NCBI GenBank assembly: GCA_038246345.1 | Contig: JBBRWA010000109.1 | Coordinates: 1 to 17,090 of the forward strand | DNA from: M3007 sp038246345 | GTDB taxonomy: Bacteria > Bacteroidota > Bacteroidia > Chitinophagales > Saprospiraceae | Direction of reading: 5' to 3' | Length of the DNA: 17,090 bases | Part shown: positions 6,199 to 13,517 of the stretch, in pieces | Layout of the letters: the number at the start of each line of letters is the position of its first letter | Position numbering within the stretch: the first letter of the stretch is position 1 | The notes under the pieces: generated by a model | Told to the model about the DNA's origin: nothing | What the model saw: the letters and a program-made list of their open reading frames with translations, nothing else | Database searches by the model: none | Translations under genes and position numbers: made by a program

Positions 6199-7011
6199 GT
6201 GAAACACTGGATACCTCCAATACTGTTCATATTTATCGCTGTCGGGTTTGTTCAAGCCCAGCAGCCCGACACCCTGCGTTTTCAGCGGGCCATCCCTGCA
6301 TTGGCGGCATTTGTCACCAGTGATAATTTGTCGAACACTTACCTGGTTTCTCCAGAAAACGCCATTGTGAAATACGACACGCTCGGCAGGAAAGTAGCGG
6401 TGTTCACCAACAAACGCCTGGGACAGGCAGCATTCATTGACGCTTCCAACCCCTTAAAAATTCTGGTATGGTACCCTGATTTTCAGACTGTGTTGTGGCT
6501 TGACAGAACGCTTACGGAAATGGGTCGTTTGAGTTTTTCAAAGTTGGGGTATTACTCCGTTCGATGCGTGGCGATGGCTTTTGATGGCAATATTTGGGCC
6601 TTTGACGATGCTATTTCCAAGGCGGTGAAGCTTGGCCTCGATGGTTCCGTATTGCAGGAAAGTCCGCCCCTCAATATTTATTTCCCCAAGCGCTTTTCAG
6701 CCACCCGCATTCGCGACAGCGGCCAATACGTTTGCCTAAGCGACCCAATAGCAGGCCTTTGCACCCTCGATCAATACGCAAATCTGCAAGACGTACACAG
6801 CACCATGCGCATCCAGGATTTTGAAATGGAAGGTTCCTGGATGTTTTATCTTGATGAAGACATCCTTTACCTGCAAAACATGGGGCACCTGCTCCAGCTT
6901 AAGCTCCCATTGCCCAAAGGTGTTGCTGAAAAAGGGGCTGCTACCTGGTTGGGCAAGCAATGCATTTATTGGCAAAACGGAGCGCAGTTGGAGCAATATG
7001 CTTGGGAATAA
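6199..7011 (+). CDS. Exported protein of unknown function, propeller-like
   Basis: This 270-residue protein starts with a GTG; the ATG at 6183 is followed at once by a stop. Residues 1-20 form a signal peptide (MKHWIPPILFIFIAVGFVQA) with probable cleavage before QQPD, so it should act outside the cytoplasm, with no lipobox Cys. The body is strand-rich with repeated short units such as NTYLVSPENAIVKYDTLG (46-63), PLKILVWYPDFQTVLWLD and VAMAFDGNIWAFDD, which suggest a beta-propeller. Similar proteins are conserved in Bacteroidota without a known function, as far as I recall. It stands alone on the plus strand, divergent from hsp20, and no operon partner is evident. Confidence 0.75.
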   Translation: MKHWIPPILFIFIAVGFVQAQQPDTLRFQRAIPALAAFVTSDNLSNTYLVSPENAIVKYDTLGRKVAVFTNKRLGQAAFIDASNPLKILVWYPDFQTVLWLDRTLTEMGRLSFSKLGYYSVRCVAMAFDGNIWAFDDAISKAVKLGLDGSVLQESPPLNIYFPKRFSATRIRDSGQYVCLSDPIAGLCTLDQYANLQDVHSTMRIQDFEMEGSWMFYLDEDILYLQNMGHLLQLKLPLPKGVAEKGAATWLGKQCIYWQNGAQLEQYAWE

Positions 7012-7121
7012 AGTTGCCATTTAACCTTGATTTTATGTTGGTTTAGGGGCGTATTCCGCTGTTTTGTCGGAGTTGTTGAAATATTTGTCCATAATTTTGG
7101 TTTGTTTTGTAAAGTAGTTTG

Positions 7122-7129
7122 TACTATTG
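7122..7129 (+). promoter_or_regulatory. Possible -7 promoter element for the membrane protein/regulator pair
   Basis: TACTATTG matches TAnnTTTG at all but one fixed position. TTG triplets at 7097-7099 and 7102-7104 lie 22 and 17 bases upstream, bracketing the usual spacing. If used, the transcript would carry the long hairpin at 7154-7242 in its leader. Confidence 0.35.
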
Positions 7130-7153
7130 TGCCTCTTAGTAATCAAACACTAA

Positions 7154-7242
7154 TTTTTTAACACATAGGGACATAGAAAACATAGCACGACGTACTCAAA
7201 AACTATGTGTTCTATGTCCCTATGTGTCTATGGGTTAAAAAA
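7154..7242. repeat. Long inverted repeat in the leader of the membrane-protein gene
   Basis: Arms 7161-7185 and 7203-7227 are reverse complements at 24 of 25 positions with a 17-base loop. The outer ends TTTTTTAAC and GGTTAAAAAA (7154-7162 and 7233-7242) are also complementary, past an unpaired stretch on the right. Each arm repeats the ACATAG/CTATGT word. It is non-coding: an open frame continues upstream from 7271 to an ATG at 7205 inside it, but those codons give no family-like sequence. It is probably an interspersed Bacteroidota palindrome or a leader RNA hairpin. Confidence 0.85.
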
Positions 7243-7270
7243 ACTCAATGTTTTTAAAAATTCAACAACA

Positions 7271-7867
7271 ATGGAAACTGAAGAAAAAAACCTCTCTGCA
7301 CAGGAAAGCCTGCGGGTAATCCGCGAAACAATTGATCTGGCGAAGCATGGCTTCCGGGAAGACGGATTTCACTTCCTGCTTTGGGGCTGGCTGGTGGCCA
7401 TTGCCAGCGCTACGGATTGGTATTTGGCCGTCATACAACAATATCCACGGCACAGCATGGCCTGGATGATTATGGTGGTGATTGGTGTCCCTGTATCTTT
7501 GATTCGGGAAGCCCGGCTGGGAAAACGCCGGAAAGAAAAGAACATCGTGCGCAAATGGTATGGTTTGATCTGGCTCGGTTACGGTATTTCCATGGCCTTG
7601 GCGATACCGATGTCGGTGCGCATGGGGCTTTCACCCGTGCCGTTTATCCTCGTGCTTACAGGGTTTGCAACCTATATGTCAGGTGTTTTGTTGAAATTTA
7701 ATCCTTTGCTGCTTGGTGCCGCAGTAATTTGGGCCGGTGCCTTGTGGTGCATGTTCCTTTCCAAGGAGCAGCACTTGATCGTACAAGCCGCCACGGCCGT
7801 TTTGGGCTATTTGGTGCCAGGGTATTTATTGAACAGTCAATCAAAAAACCATGTTCCAGGAGCTTGA
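7271..7867 (+). CDS. Six-helix integral membrane protein of unknown function
   Basis: This is a 198-residue protein. I choose the ATG at 7271 (METEEKNLSAQESLRVIRET) because the in-frame ATG at 7205 lies inside a palindromic repeat. A short cytoplasmic N-terminus (LSAQESLRVIRETIDLAKHGF) precedes about six membrane helices near 34-54, 64-81, 98-116, 121-140, 146-163 and 169-186. Charged loops such as EARLGKRRKEKNIVRKW sit between helices 2 and 3. Proteins with this N-terminus and topology are common in Bacteroidota beside an HTH_34 regulator, which is also the case here: the two genes overlap by 17 bases. It may be the target or partner of that regulator, which is inference. No transport or enzyme motif is visible. 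Confidence 0.85.
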   Translation: METEEKNLSAQESLRVIRETIDLAKHGFREDGFHFLLWGWLVAIASATDWYLAVIQQYPRHSMAWMIMVVIGVPVSLIREARLGKRRKEKNIVRKWYGLIWLGYGISMALAIPMSVRMGLSPVPFILVLTGFATYMSGVLLKFNPLLLGAAVIWAGALWCMFLSKEQHLIVQAATAVLGYLVPGYLLNSQSKNHVPGA

Positions 7868-8141
7868 TCCTCTTTTGTTGTCGCAGTTGCGCTTGGCCAT
7901 CATGTCTTATCTGGTGGTCACCCAAGAGGCGGAGTTCAATATATTAAAAGAAAAAACTGGCGCTACAGCCGGCAACCTGAGTGTGCAAATTGGCAAACTA
8001 CAGGAAGCCGGCTACATTGACGTGGAAAAAACATTTCGGAACAATTATCCGCTGACAACCTGCCGCATCACAGCGGTGGGCATTGCGGCTTTTGAAGCAT
8101 TTTTTGATAATTTGAAGGGCTATGTGGAGCCTGAAACCTAG
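7851..8141 (+). CDS. Winged-helix transcriptional regulator (HTH_34/MarR-like)
   Basis: This 96-residue protein has the fold of small MarR/ArsR-like regulators. LDPLLLSQLRLAIMSYLV (5-22) is the opening helix pair, EFNILKEKTGATAGNLSVQIGKLQEAGYI (28-56) covers the helix-turn-helix, and VEKTFRNNYPLTTCRITAVG (58-77) forms the wing. A helix for dimerisation follows. No effector-binding domain is present. The start overlaps the membrane-protein gene by 17 bases, so translation is likely coupled. It may control its own operon. The stop lies only 3 bases from the stop of the converging T9SS gene, with no terminator between them. Confidence 0.92.
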   Translation: MFQELDPLLLSQLRLAIMSYLVVTQEAEFNILKEKTGATAGNLSVQIGKLQEAGYIDVEKTFRNNYPLTTCRITAVGIAAFEAFFDNLKGYVEPET

Positions 8142-8144
8142 TGC

Positions 8145-10379
8145 TTAGACCCTAATGACTTTTCCGCTGGCAACGACACTACCAGCTTCTACCCTCCAGA
8201 AATAGACCCCAGCTTTTGACAAAACTGCCGCTGGAATATCGAGCATTTGAAGCCCTTCCCCGAGCATCAATTCTTGTCCCCAAAGCAATTTCCCCGAAAC
8301 ATCCGTGACGGCGATGCGCACCGTTTCTTCCTGAATCAATTGGATTGGAATGGTGGTTTTGGAATTAGTAGGATTGGGTTGCGGTTGGTAAACGAGGTTT
8401 TGATTGGAGGCCTCCCCTATTTCATTTTCCCGGAAAAGCAGTTCAAAATTGAAAGCTGTTCCGCGGGCATCGTAAGCTTCTGCCTGTAAGCGGCGCGGCG
8501 TTTCTGGCTTTCGCTGCGTCAGTTGGAGCGTTTGGCTCAATTGCAAGTTTTGCTTGGCACGCAGGTGTAAGGTGAATATTTTTTCGTGAGCAATCACCTG
8601 ATTTGCCTGAGTTGTAAACCAAACCAAATTAAGGATGCCGGGACTTGGCGAGGCAAAGGAACTCTCTTCCAAATCAGGAAAATTTCCCAACACAATGGCT
8701 TCTATTTCAAGTAATGATGGGTCGTATTGCAAGCCCAGCTGCATGGCTACCCAATCGCCCGCTTCTGTAAAAGACAGCGGGATTTCAATTGTTTCACCAG
8801 GGGCAAGCACCGCATCGGGCATGCTTAAGAATTTGACCTGCCGATCATCAGGTGGGGCGATGGCACCGGGGTTGGCATCGCAGTCTACATCGCCGATTTT
8901 GATGGCGATGAAACCCGACACATAAATTGAATCCTGAATAAGATTACTGAAAGAGCTTGTTCCGGGGAAAGCAGATTGAAAAGGGTTTGCTGGATTTGGA
9001 AAAGTATAGGCTGCATCCACAAAGCGCCAGGAGGTGTTAGCGGATAGTTCTTGATAAGTACCCTGTATCAGTTTTCTGAGTTCAACAATATCAAATGTAG
9101 TTATGCTGTTGCTTTTATTGGCATCGGCAGCGATCATATTATAGGTGCCGAGCGGCTCTATCCCCATGATATGTTTGGCAATTTTCAACAGATCAAATGG
9201 GGTGACACCATTCAGCGGATCATCGTCCTTACTGACCGAGATATTTATTGTATTGGGAATTGGAAAAGAGTTGAATGTAGAATCAAAACTATAGCAGCCC
9301 GCAACATTAACAAGTGTTGAGTCCGTGGAAAAATATGAAAATGGGGGCGCAAAGGTCACCGGCCCCCAAATGCCTGTTTGTACATTCATTACCATGGCAT
9401 TGTCGCACGCACGCCTGATACAAACCAAATGATGCAACGATATGGTGCCATCGCAATAGCCCGCATTATCTTGAACCAACACATAAGTTTCGCAAAAATC
9501 AGCATTGCCATACAAATCTATGGCCCACAGTTCAATGTTTTGCAGCCCTTGGTCCGGACAGACGAAGAATATACTGGTGATGGGATTCCCCTGGGCGTCA
9601 ACGGGGAAACCTGTGCCTGTGCCTGATTTTCGAATACCGTATCGCAAAAAAGGTGCTAATGTGCTATTGTCGTCTGCATACTGTAATAAATCAATCGCCT
9701 GAAGGTTGAAGCCGCCGCCTGGGTAAACATTCGTTGAGAGGCCATTAAGACATGTTACCGTCGGCGCTTTACAATCTTTTACAATAAACAAATTGTTGCA
9801 AACCTGGAGATTGGCCAGATTGTCTTCAAATTCCCACTTGATTTTATTGACATAGCTGTACGGCAATTCCGGGACGACAAAGGTGTTTGGGTCTGCTTGG
9901 GTATTCCAACGCAAACGCCCCGTCAACGTATCGCCAACAGCAATTGTTTCCAACGCGAATTGGTATTTCTGATCGCTTGGCACGGCACGTTGATCAAAAA
10001 CGTGGGACGCGCCGCCGTCATAATTCGGGTTGTTGAAGTTGTTGAAATTAACGGTTCCGGGCGCAGGAGGATCCCAGCTTTTTACCACCGTTTCAGCAAC
10101 ACCATCCTGGTCCAAGTCTATGAACAGGGTGTACTTAACCGTAAGGTTTGCACCAGAGCAGGTGTCTACGGCAACAGCAAACAAGTCGGAAGGGGCCTCA
10201 GACAAATCATGCGATTGGTTGAATTGATCCCACCAACTGTTATCGTTCCAAAGTAGGTTGTTGTTGGGTGTCAGGTCGCATACCGTTTCATTGCTGTGGC
10301 AAGTGGTGATAGACAGGCATTGTGCGCTCATGTTAGCAGCCGAGCAAAGCAGTATGGAAAAGAGTAGAATATTTTTCAT
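8145..10379 (-). CDS. T9SS-exported surface protein with dockerin-like and cohesin-like domains
   Basis: This 744-residue protein has a signal peptide at 1-20 (cleaved after AQ or before). Residues 21-310 hold Cys-containing, strand-rich segments. A dockerin-type calcium-binding pair lies at about 380-441: DDDPLNGVTPFDLLKIAKHI, then DANKSNSITTFDIVELRKLI. A cohesin-like beta-sandwich lies at about 514-610: LAPGETIEIPLSF, then WVAMQLGLQYDPSLLEIE. The C-terminus (662-744) is a T9SS type A sorting domain with YQPQPNPTNSKTTIPIQL, VTDVSGKLLW and AGVYFWRVEAGSVVASGKVIRV split over its end. It should cross the outer membrane by T9SS and stay on the surface or be released. It follows the 931-residue gene after 40 bases on the same strand, so an operon is likely. 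Substrate and binding partner cannot be told. Confidence 0.87.
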   Translation of the reverse strand: MKNILLFSILLCSAANMSAQCLSITTCHSNETVCDLTPNNNLLWNDNSWWDQFNQSHDLSEAPSDLFAVAVDTCSGANLTVKYTLFIDLDQDGVAETVVKSWDPPAPGTVNFNNFNNPNYDGGASHVFDQRAVPSDQKYQFALETIAVGDTLTGRLRWNTQADPNTFVVPELPYSYVNKIKWEFEDNLANLQVCNNLFIVKDCKAPTVTCLNGLSTNVYPGGGFNLQAIDLLQYADDNSTLAPFLRYGIRKSGTGTGFPVDAQGNPITSIFFVCPDQGLQNIELWAIDLYGNADFCETYVLVQDNAGYCDGTISLHHLVCIRRACDNAMVMNVQTGIWGPVTFAPPFSYFSTDSTLVNVAGCYSFDSTFNSFPIPNTINISVSKDDDPLNGVTPFDLLKIAKHIMGIEPLGTYNMIAADANKSNSITTFDIVELRKLIQGTYQELSANTSWRFVDAAYTFPNPANPFQSAFPGTSSFSNLIQDSIYVSGFIAIKIGDVDCDANPGAIAPPDDRQVKFLSMPDAVLAPGETIEIPLSFTEAGDWVAMQLGLQYDPSLLEIEAIVLGNFPDLEESSFASPSPGILNLVWFTTQANQVIAHEKIFTLHLRAKQNLQLSQTLQLTQRKPETPRRLQAEAYDARGTAFNFELLFRENEIGEASNQNLVYQPQPNPTNSKTTIPIQLIQEETVRIAVTDVSGKLLWGQELMLGEGLQMLDIPAAVLSKAGVYFWRVEAGSVVASGKVIRV

Positions 10380-10419
10380 GACGGTATTATTTCTGTTGTT
10401 GTTTTAAAAATGGCGGGGC

Positions 10420-13215
10420 TTATTTTGAAATCGACACTTTTCCCGAAGTCAGCAGCTTTCCGTTTTCTTCCATTCGGAAGAAATAGATGCCCGAACCAAG
10501 GTTAGGATTGTTGAACTGGAATGTATCCCCTGCGAATCGCTCGGTTTGTACCAGGCGGCTCCATGCATCAAATAACCGAAATACCACGTCGTTTTTCGGG
10601 CTGTAATTTTTCAACACAAAGGTCGTTTCCCGGCTGAACGGATTGGGGAATACCTGAAATTCAAGCAGTTGTGCGCTCGGGGTTTTCGTCACCGAAATCA
10701 TCGGCCGGCCAATGGTGTGGAAATATTCATTGGTAATCACCGGATCATTGAAATCGAAAAAAATGGAAGCGCTGTTTTCAATGCGGGTGCCATCGGGCAA
10801 ATCGAGCCGTTGTTTTATTTGAAACTGTACGAAACCATGGGAAGCGGGTTCGTTCGTGGTACTATCGGGCAACAGGATATTGGGAAAAGTGAAAGAGAGC
10901 GATCCATTCCCGGTTAAATCCCAGGTGTATGGATGGCTGGCAGCAATTGGCCGCACCGTTCCAGGGTCGAGGGTTTCCACAGGCAGCTCATCGCGAATGA
11001 TGACTAGAAAAGCTGTGTCATTGCCCATATTTTGGAAACGAATCGTGTACGTGATGTCTTCGTTGCGCTCCAGCAGGTGCTGGTCGTTCCAGCCGAGCGG
11101 GAAGCCGCGTTTGTCGTTCGGATCGAAAGAGCCAACCACCGCGCCACAGGTGCTGGCAATCGCCCATTCGTTGGCACCTGTTTGGAATTGCAAGGCCAGG
11201 TTGAGGTTGCCGCCCGTGATACAATTGGCCACCACCGCTGCGGGGCGACTAATAACGCTCACCCCATCGCCCTCCTCCAATACTCTCCCGAGGTAACAAT
11301 CGCCTGTTGGGTTTGGGATCACAATCGTAGTGTCAACGCCTGCGCCAAGCTGCACCATTCCCTGCATGTACATGATGTGATCTTCAATAATCACATAGTC
11401 CAGTGATTGCGACATGGGCGATGCGCCGTTGTTCTTTATTTTGAAGGAAAGCGTATCATTTTCGCAATGTCCCGTGACGGCAATTTCTGAACCATCCCAG
11501 GCTGGGTCGGGCGGGATACAAGTGGTGTCGGGGAAAGCGTGTGCTTCCACACAAATCACCTGCCCAATAGTCGCACTACATTTTACCAAAAAATCAACGT
11601 AAAGACCGCCGCAGCCCCCTACACCCACATTGGGTATATCGAAGCTGAAAACATTTCCGTTTTGCGCTGTGAGGGGTATACTGCTGTTGATAAACTGCAA
11701 TACGGTATCTGCCGTGATCTGTACAGAAGCATTTTCAGCCATCACATTCCCACAGTTGCACCAATTGATAAAATACCGGGAATTAACGCAGCGGCGCAAA
11801 GTACCTGATGCTACATAAACCTTCAGCACAGGACAATCAGGGAATGGGCGCACGCCAATGGGCTGGATATCAACTGTTTGGCTAGTACTAACAACACTGA
11901 CATGCAAGGTATCACAAACTCCCTTATAGTTATGCGTGCCAAAAGTAGGCCTGGCCAACAAGTCAAATTCACCTTCTGGCACCCGTATTTCATAAGTTCC
12001 AACAGCTTCTACCTTTTTGTAAAAAACGGCTCCGGTTGAGTTTCTTGCTTCCACGATATAATCACCTGCCACAGATTCGCCTGTGTCTAGGTTGCAATTA
12101 TCATTGGCATCATAATACACCGTGCCGATGATTTTATTGGAGAAAACCTCTGCTTCAGTATCCAGTTTAAGCAAATAGGCGCTGCTCCCACCTGCAATGG
12201 CTAAGTAATTATCGTTTGTGTGCACAATAGCTTGGCCCATACGGCCCGTGGAAAGTTTGCGTTTCCAAAGAGGGTTGGCTTCCGGATTTAGCTTCAGCAA
12301 TTCTACGGTTAAATCACCATCCCAAATCGGGATATAAAAATTGCCTGTCGTGTCTTGGGCGAAGCTTTTAAGTAGCACTAGATTCGGTTCCGAGTATGGG
12401 TAAAAGTTTTTAAACCAAAGCTCTGTGCCATTAATATCCGTTTTTAAAATGCCTATATCAAGCGTCTGGTTTTGTGTTGTTCCAAAAATAGATATGCCAC
12501 CATCAACTGTTTCCAATAAATCATAAGCCCTTTGATAGTGCAGCTTTGTATACACTTGCTGCCACAGCATATCACCTGCAGGCGTGAGCGTCGTCAGCGA
12601 CATATTCCCGCCATTTCGACCGCCGCTGATGGCATAATTGCCCGTTGAAAGGGCTATGATACGGCTTGTGCTATGAAAAGCGCCGTAGGTCTTTTTCCAG
12701 GCGATATCGCCGTTTGGGGCCAGTTTCACCAACCAGTTTTGGAAATTTAAGCTAGAGTCGCGGGTATCACCCGCCACTAAAAACCCACCATCCTCAGTGG
12801 AAACGATATCGCGCAGGCCGTTAGGCAGGATATAGTTGTCAATGACTCTGGTCCATTCAACAATGCCCGTCGCACCGAGTTTCAATACCGCGTTTTTATA
12901 CCCATCGGTGTCGGCGTAGAATTCCGAGAGCACTGCAAAACCTCCATCGTCAGTTTTGCTGGTAGCTATAGCCTTTGCGTGGTTAAAATTGAAATTATTG
13001 GCCCAAATATGTTGCCCAGCAGCATCCACCCGCTGCAAAAATAGGGAGGAGTCAACGCTGACAAAGCCCGCCAAAAAATAGCCGCCATCATCGGTTTGTA
13101 CCACATCCTGGGCAATAGATGATGCCGGGGAATAGGTTTGGTAAAACCCTTGCGCATTGGCATTTATGCCGAGTAAAATGCTGATTATAAAGAGAATAGA
13201 CCGAAGGTAGTTCAT
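10420..13215 (-). CDS. T9SS-exported surface protein with propeller, SdrD-B-like and DUF7619-like domains
   Basis: This 931-residue protein has a signal peptide at about 1-22 (MNYLRSILFIISILLGINAN, then AQ). Residues about 36-350 carry repeats such as TDDGGYFLAG (41-50), DDGGFAVL, EDGGFLVAGD (141-150) and DGGISIFG (238-245), as in a beta-propeller. Residues 360-425 (IIGTVYYDANDNCNLDTGE...) look like an SdrD-B/CNA-B-type domain. Residues about 694-836, with VGSFDPNDKRGFP, ITYTIRFQNMGNDTA and RIENSASIFFDFNDPVITN, match what I know as DUF7619 from Saprospiraceae surface proteins. A T9SS sorting domain ends the chain (about 853-931: FQVFPNPFSRETTFVLKN, SGIYFFRME, GKVSISK). It is the first gene of the probable operon, with a promoter upstream. 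The function on the surface is unknown; adhesion is a guess. Confidence 0.87.
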   Translation of the reverse strand: MNYLRSILFIISILLGINANAQGFYQTYSPASSIAQDVVQTDDGGYFLAGFVSVDSSLFLQRVDAAGQHIWANNFNFNHAKAIATSKTDDGGFAVLSEFYADTDGYKNAVLKLGATGIVEWTRVIDNYILPNGLRDIVSTEDGGFLVAGDTRDSSLNFQNWLVKLAPNGDIAWKKTYGAFHSTSRIIALSTGNYAISGGRNGGNMSLTTLTPAGDMLWQQVYTKLHYQRAYDLLETVDGGISIFGTTQNQTLDIGILKTDINGTELWFKNFYPYSEPNLVLLKSFAQDTTGNFYIPIWDGDLTVELLKLNPEANPLWKRKLSTGRMGQAIVHTNDNYLAIAGGSSAYLLKLDTEAEVFSNKIIGTVYYDANDNCNLDTGESVAGDYIVEARNSTGAVFYKKVEAVGTYEIRVPEGEFDLLARPTFGTHNYKGVCDTLHVSVVSTSQTVDIQPIGVRPFPDCPVLKVYVASGTLRRCVNSRYFINWCNCGNVMAENASVQITADTVLQFINSSIPLTAQNGNVFSFDIPNVGVGGCGGLYVDFLVKCSATIGQVICVEAHAFPDTTCIPPDPAWDGSEIAVTGHCENDTLSFKIKNNGASPMSQSLDYVIIEDHIMYMQGMVQLGAGVDTTIVIPNPTGDCYLGRVLEEGDGVSVISRPAAVVANCITGGNLNLALQFQTGANEWAIASTCGAVVGSFDPNDKRGFPLGWNDQHLLERNEDITYTIRFQNMGNDTAFLVIIRDELPVETLDPGTVRPIAASHPYTWDLTGNGSLSFTFPNILLPDSTTNEPASHGFVQFQIKQRLDLPDGTRIENSASIFFDFNDPVITNEYFHTIGRPMISVTKTPSAQLLEFQVFPNPFSRETTFVLKNYSPKNDVVFRLFDAWSRLVQTERFAGDTFQFNNPNLGSGIYFFRMEENGKLLTSGKVSISK

Positions 13216-13275
13216 GCTTTATGCTTTTTCTGTTGATTGTAGACGGGGGATGGCTGTGTGTTGTTTTTCACGGTA

Positions 13276-13306
13276 CAAAAGTGCGGCGATAGTTTTTGGT
13301 ATGCAA
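13276..13306 (-). promoter_or_regulatory. Promoter of the T9SS protein operon
   Basis: On the minus strand a TTG box (13304-13306) is followed after exactly 20 bases by CACTTTTG (13276-13283), seven of eight against TAnnTTTG with both conserved halves well spaced. This gives a leader of about 55 bases ahead of the ATG at 13215. It is the best complete -33/-7 pair in the window. Confidence 0.6.
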
Positions 13307-13400
13307 GTACAGATATTAAGTATTTTCAGGAAATAATTATATGATTTCTAAAAAAACAACTCTGATTATCAAGTTTTTACGAAATTTTTTTTACGAAATT

Positions 13401-13431
13401 TTCAAAAATTCTATCAACAGATATATCTTTG
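13401..13431 (+). promoter_or_regulatory. Promoter of the hairpin-led gene at 13518
   Basis: TATCTTTG (13424-13431) is a full TAnnTTTG match. TTC at 13401-13403, one base off TTG, lies 20 bases upstream. A 14-base AT-rich tandem repeat sits directly upstream. Transcription would begin near 13436-13438, so the RNA would start within the first bases of the large hairpin. Confidence 0.5.
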
Positions 13432-13495
13432 TCGTAATACCTCTGCACCTCCCCCCCCCAAAGTTTTGGGGGGGGAGGTGCAGAGGTTTTACGAC
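13431..13495. repeat. Very strong C9/G8 hairpin in the 5' leader
   Basis: Arm 13431-13450 (GTCGTAATACCTCTGCACCT) pairs with 13476-13495 with one mismatch. The arms continue through nine Cs (13451-13459) opposite eight Gs (13468-13475) and an A-rich/T-rich turn. The stem is about 30 bp with a tiny loop and ends 22 bases before the ATG at 13518. In RNA it would be extremely stable. It could be an interspersed palindrome or a leader structure that limits translation or protects the 5' end. Confidence 0.85.
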
Positions 13496-13517
13496 CTACG
13501 AGGTTTAGGCACCCGTT

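Noticed and set aside
7205..7270. ATG at 7205 as the start of the membrane protein
   Set aside because: It lies inside the right arm of a palindromic repeat and the residues before METEEKN are not family-like.
13451..13480. G-quadruplex in the poly-G run
   Set aside because: There is only one long G-run; the four-run pattern is missing and pairing with the C-run is far more likely.
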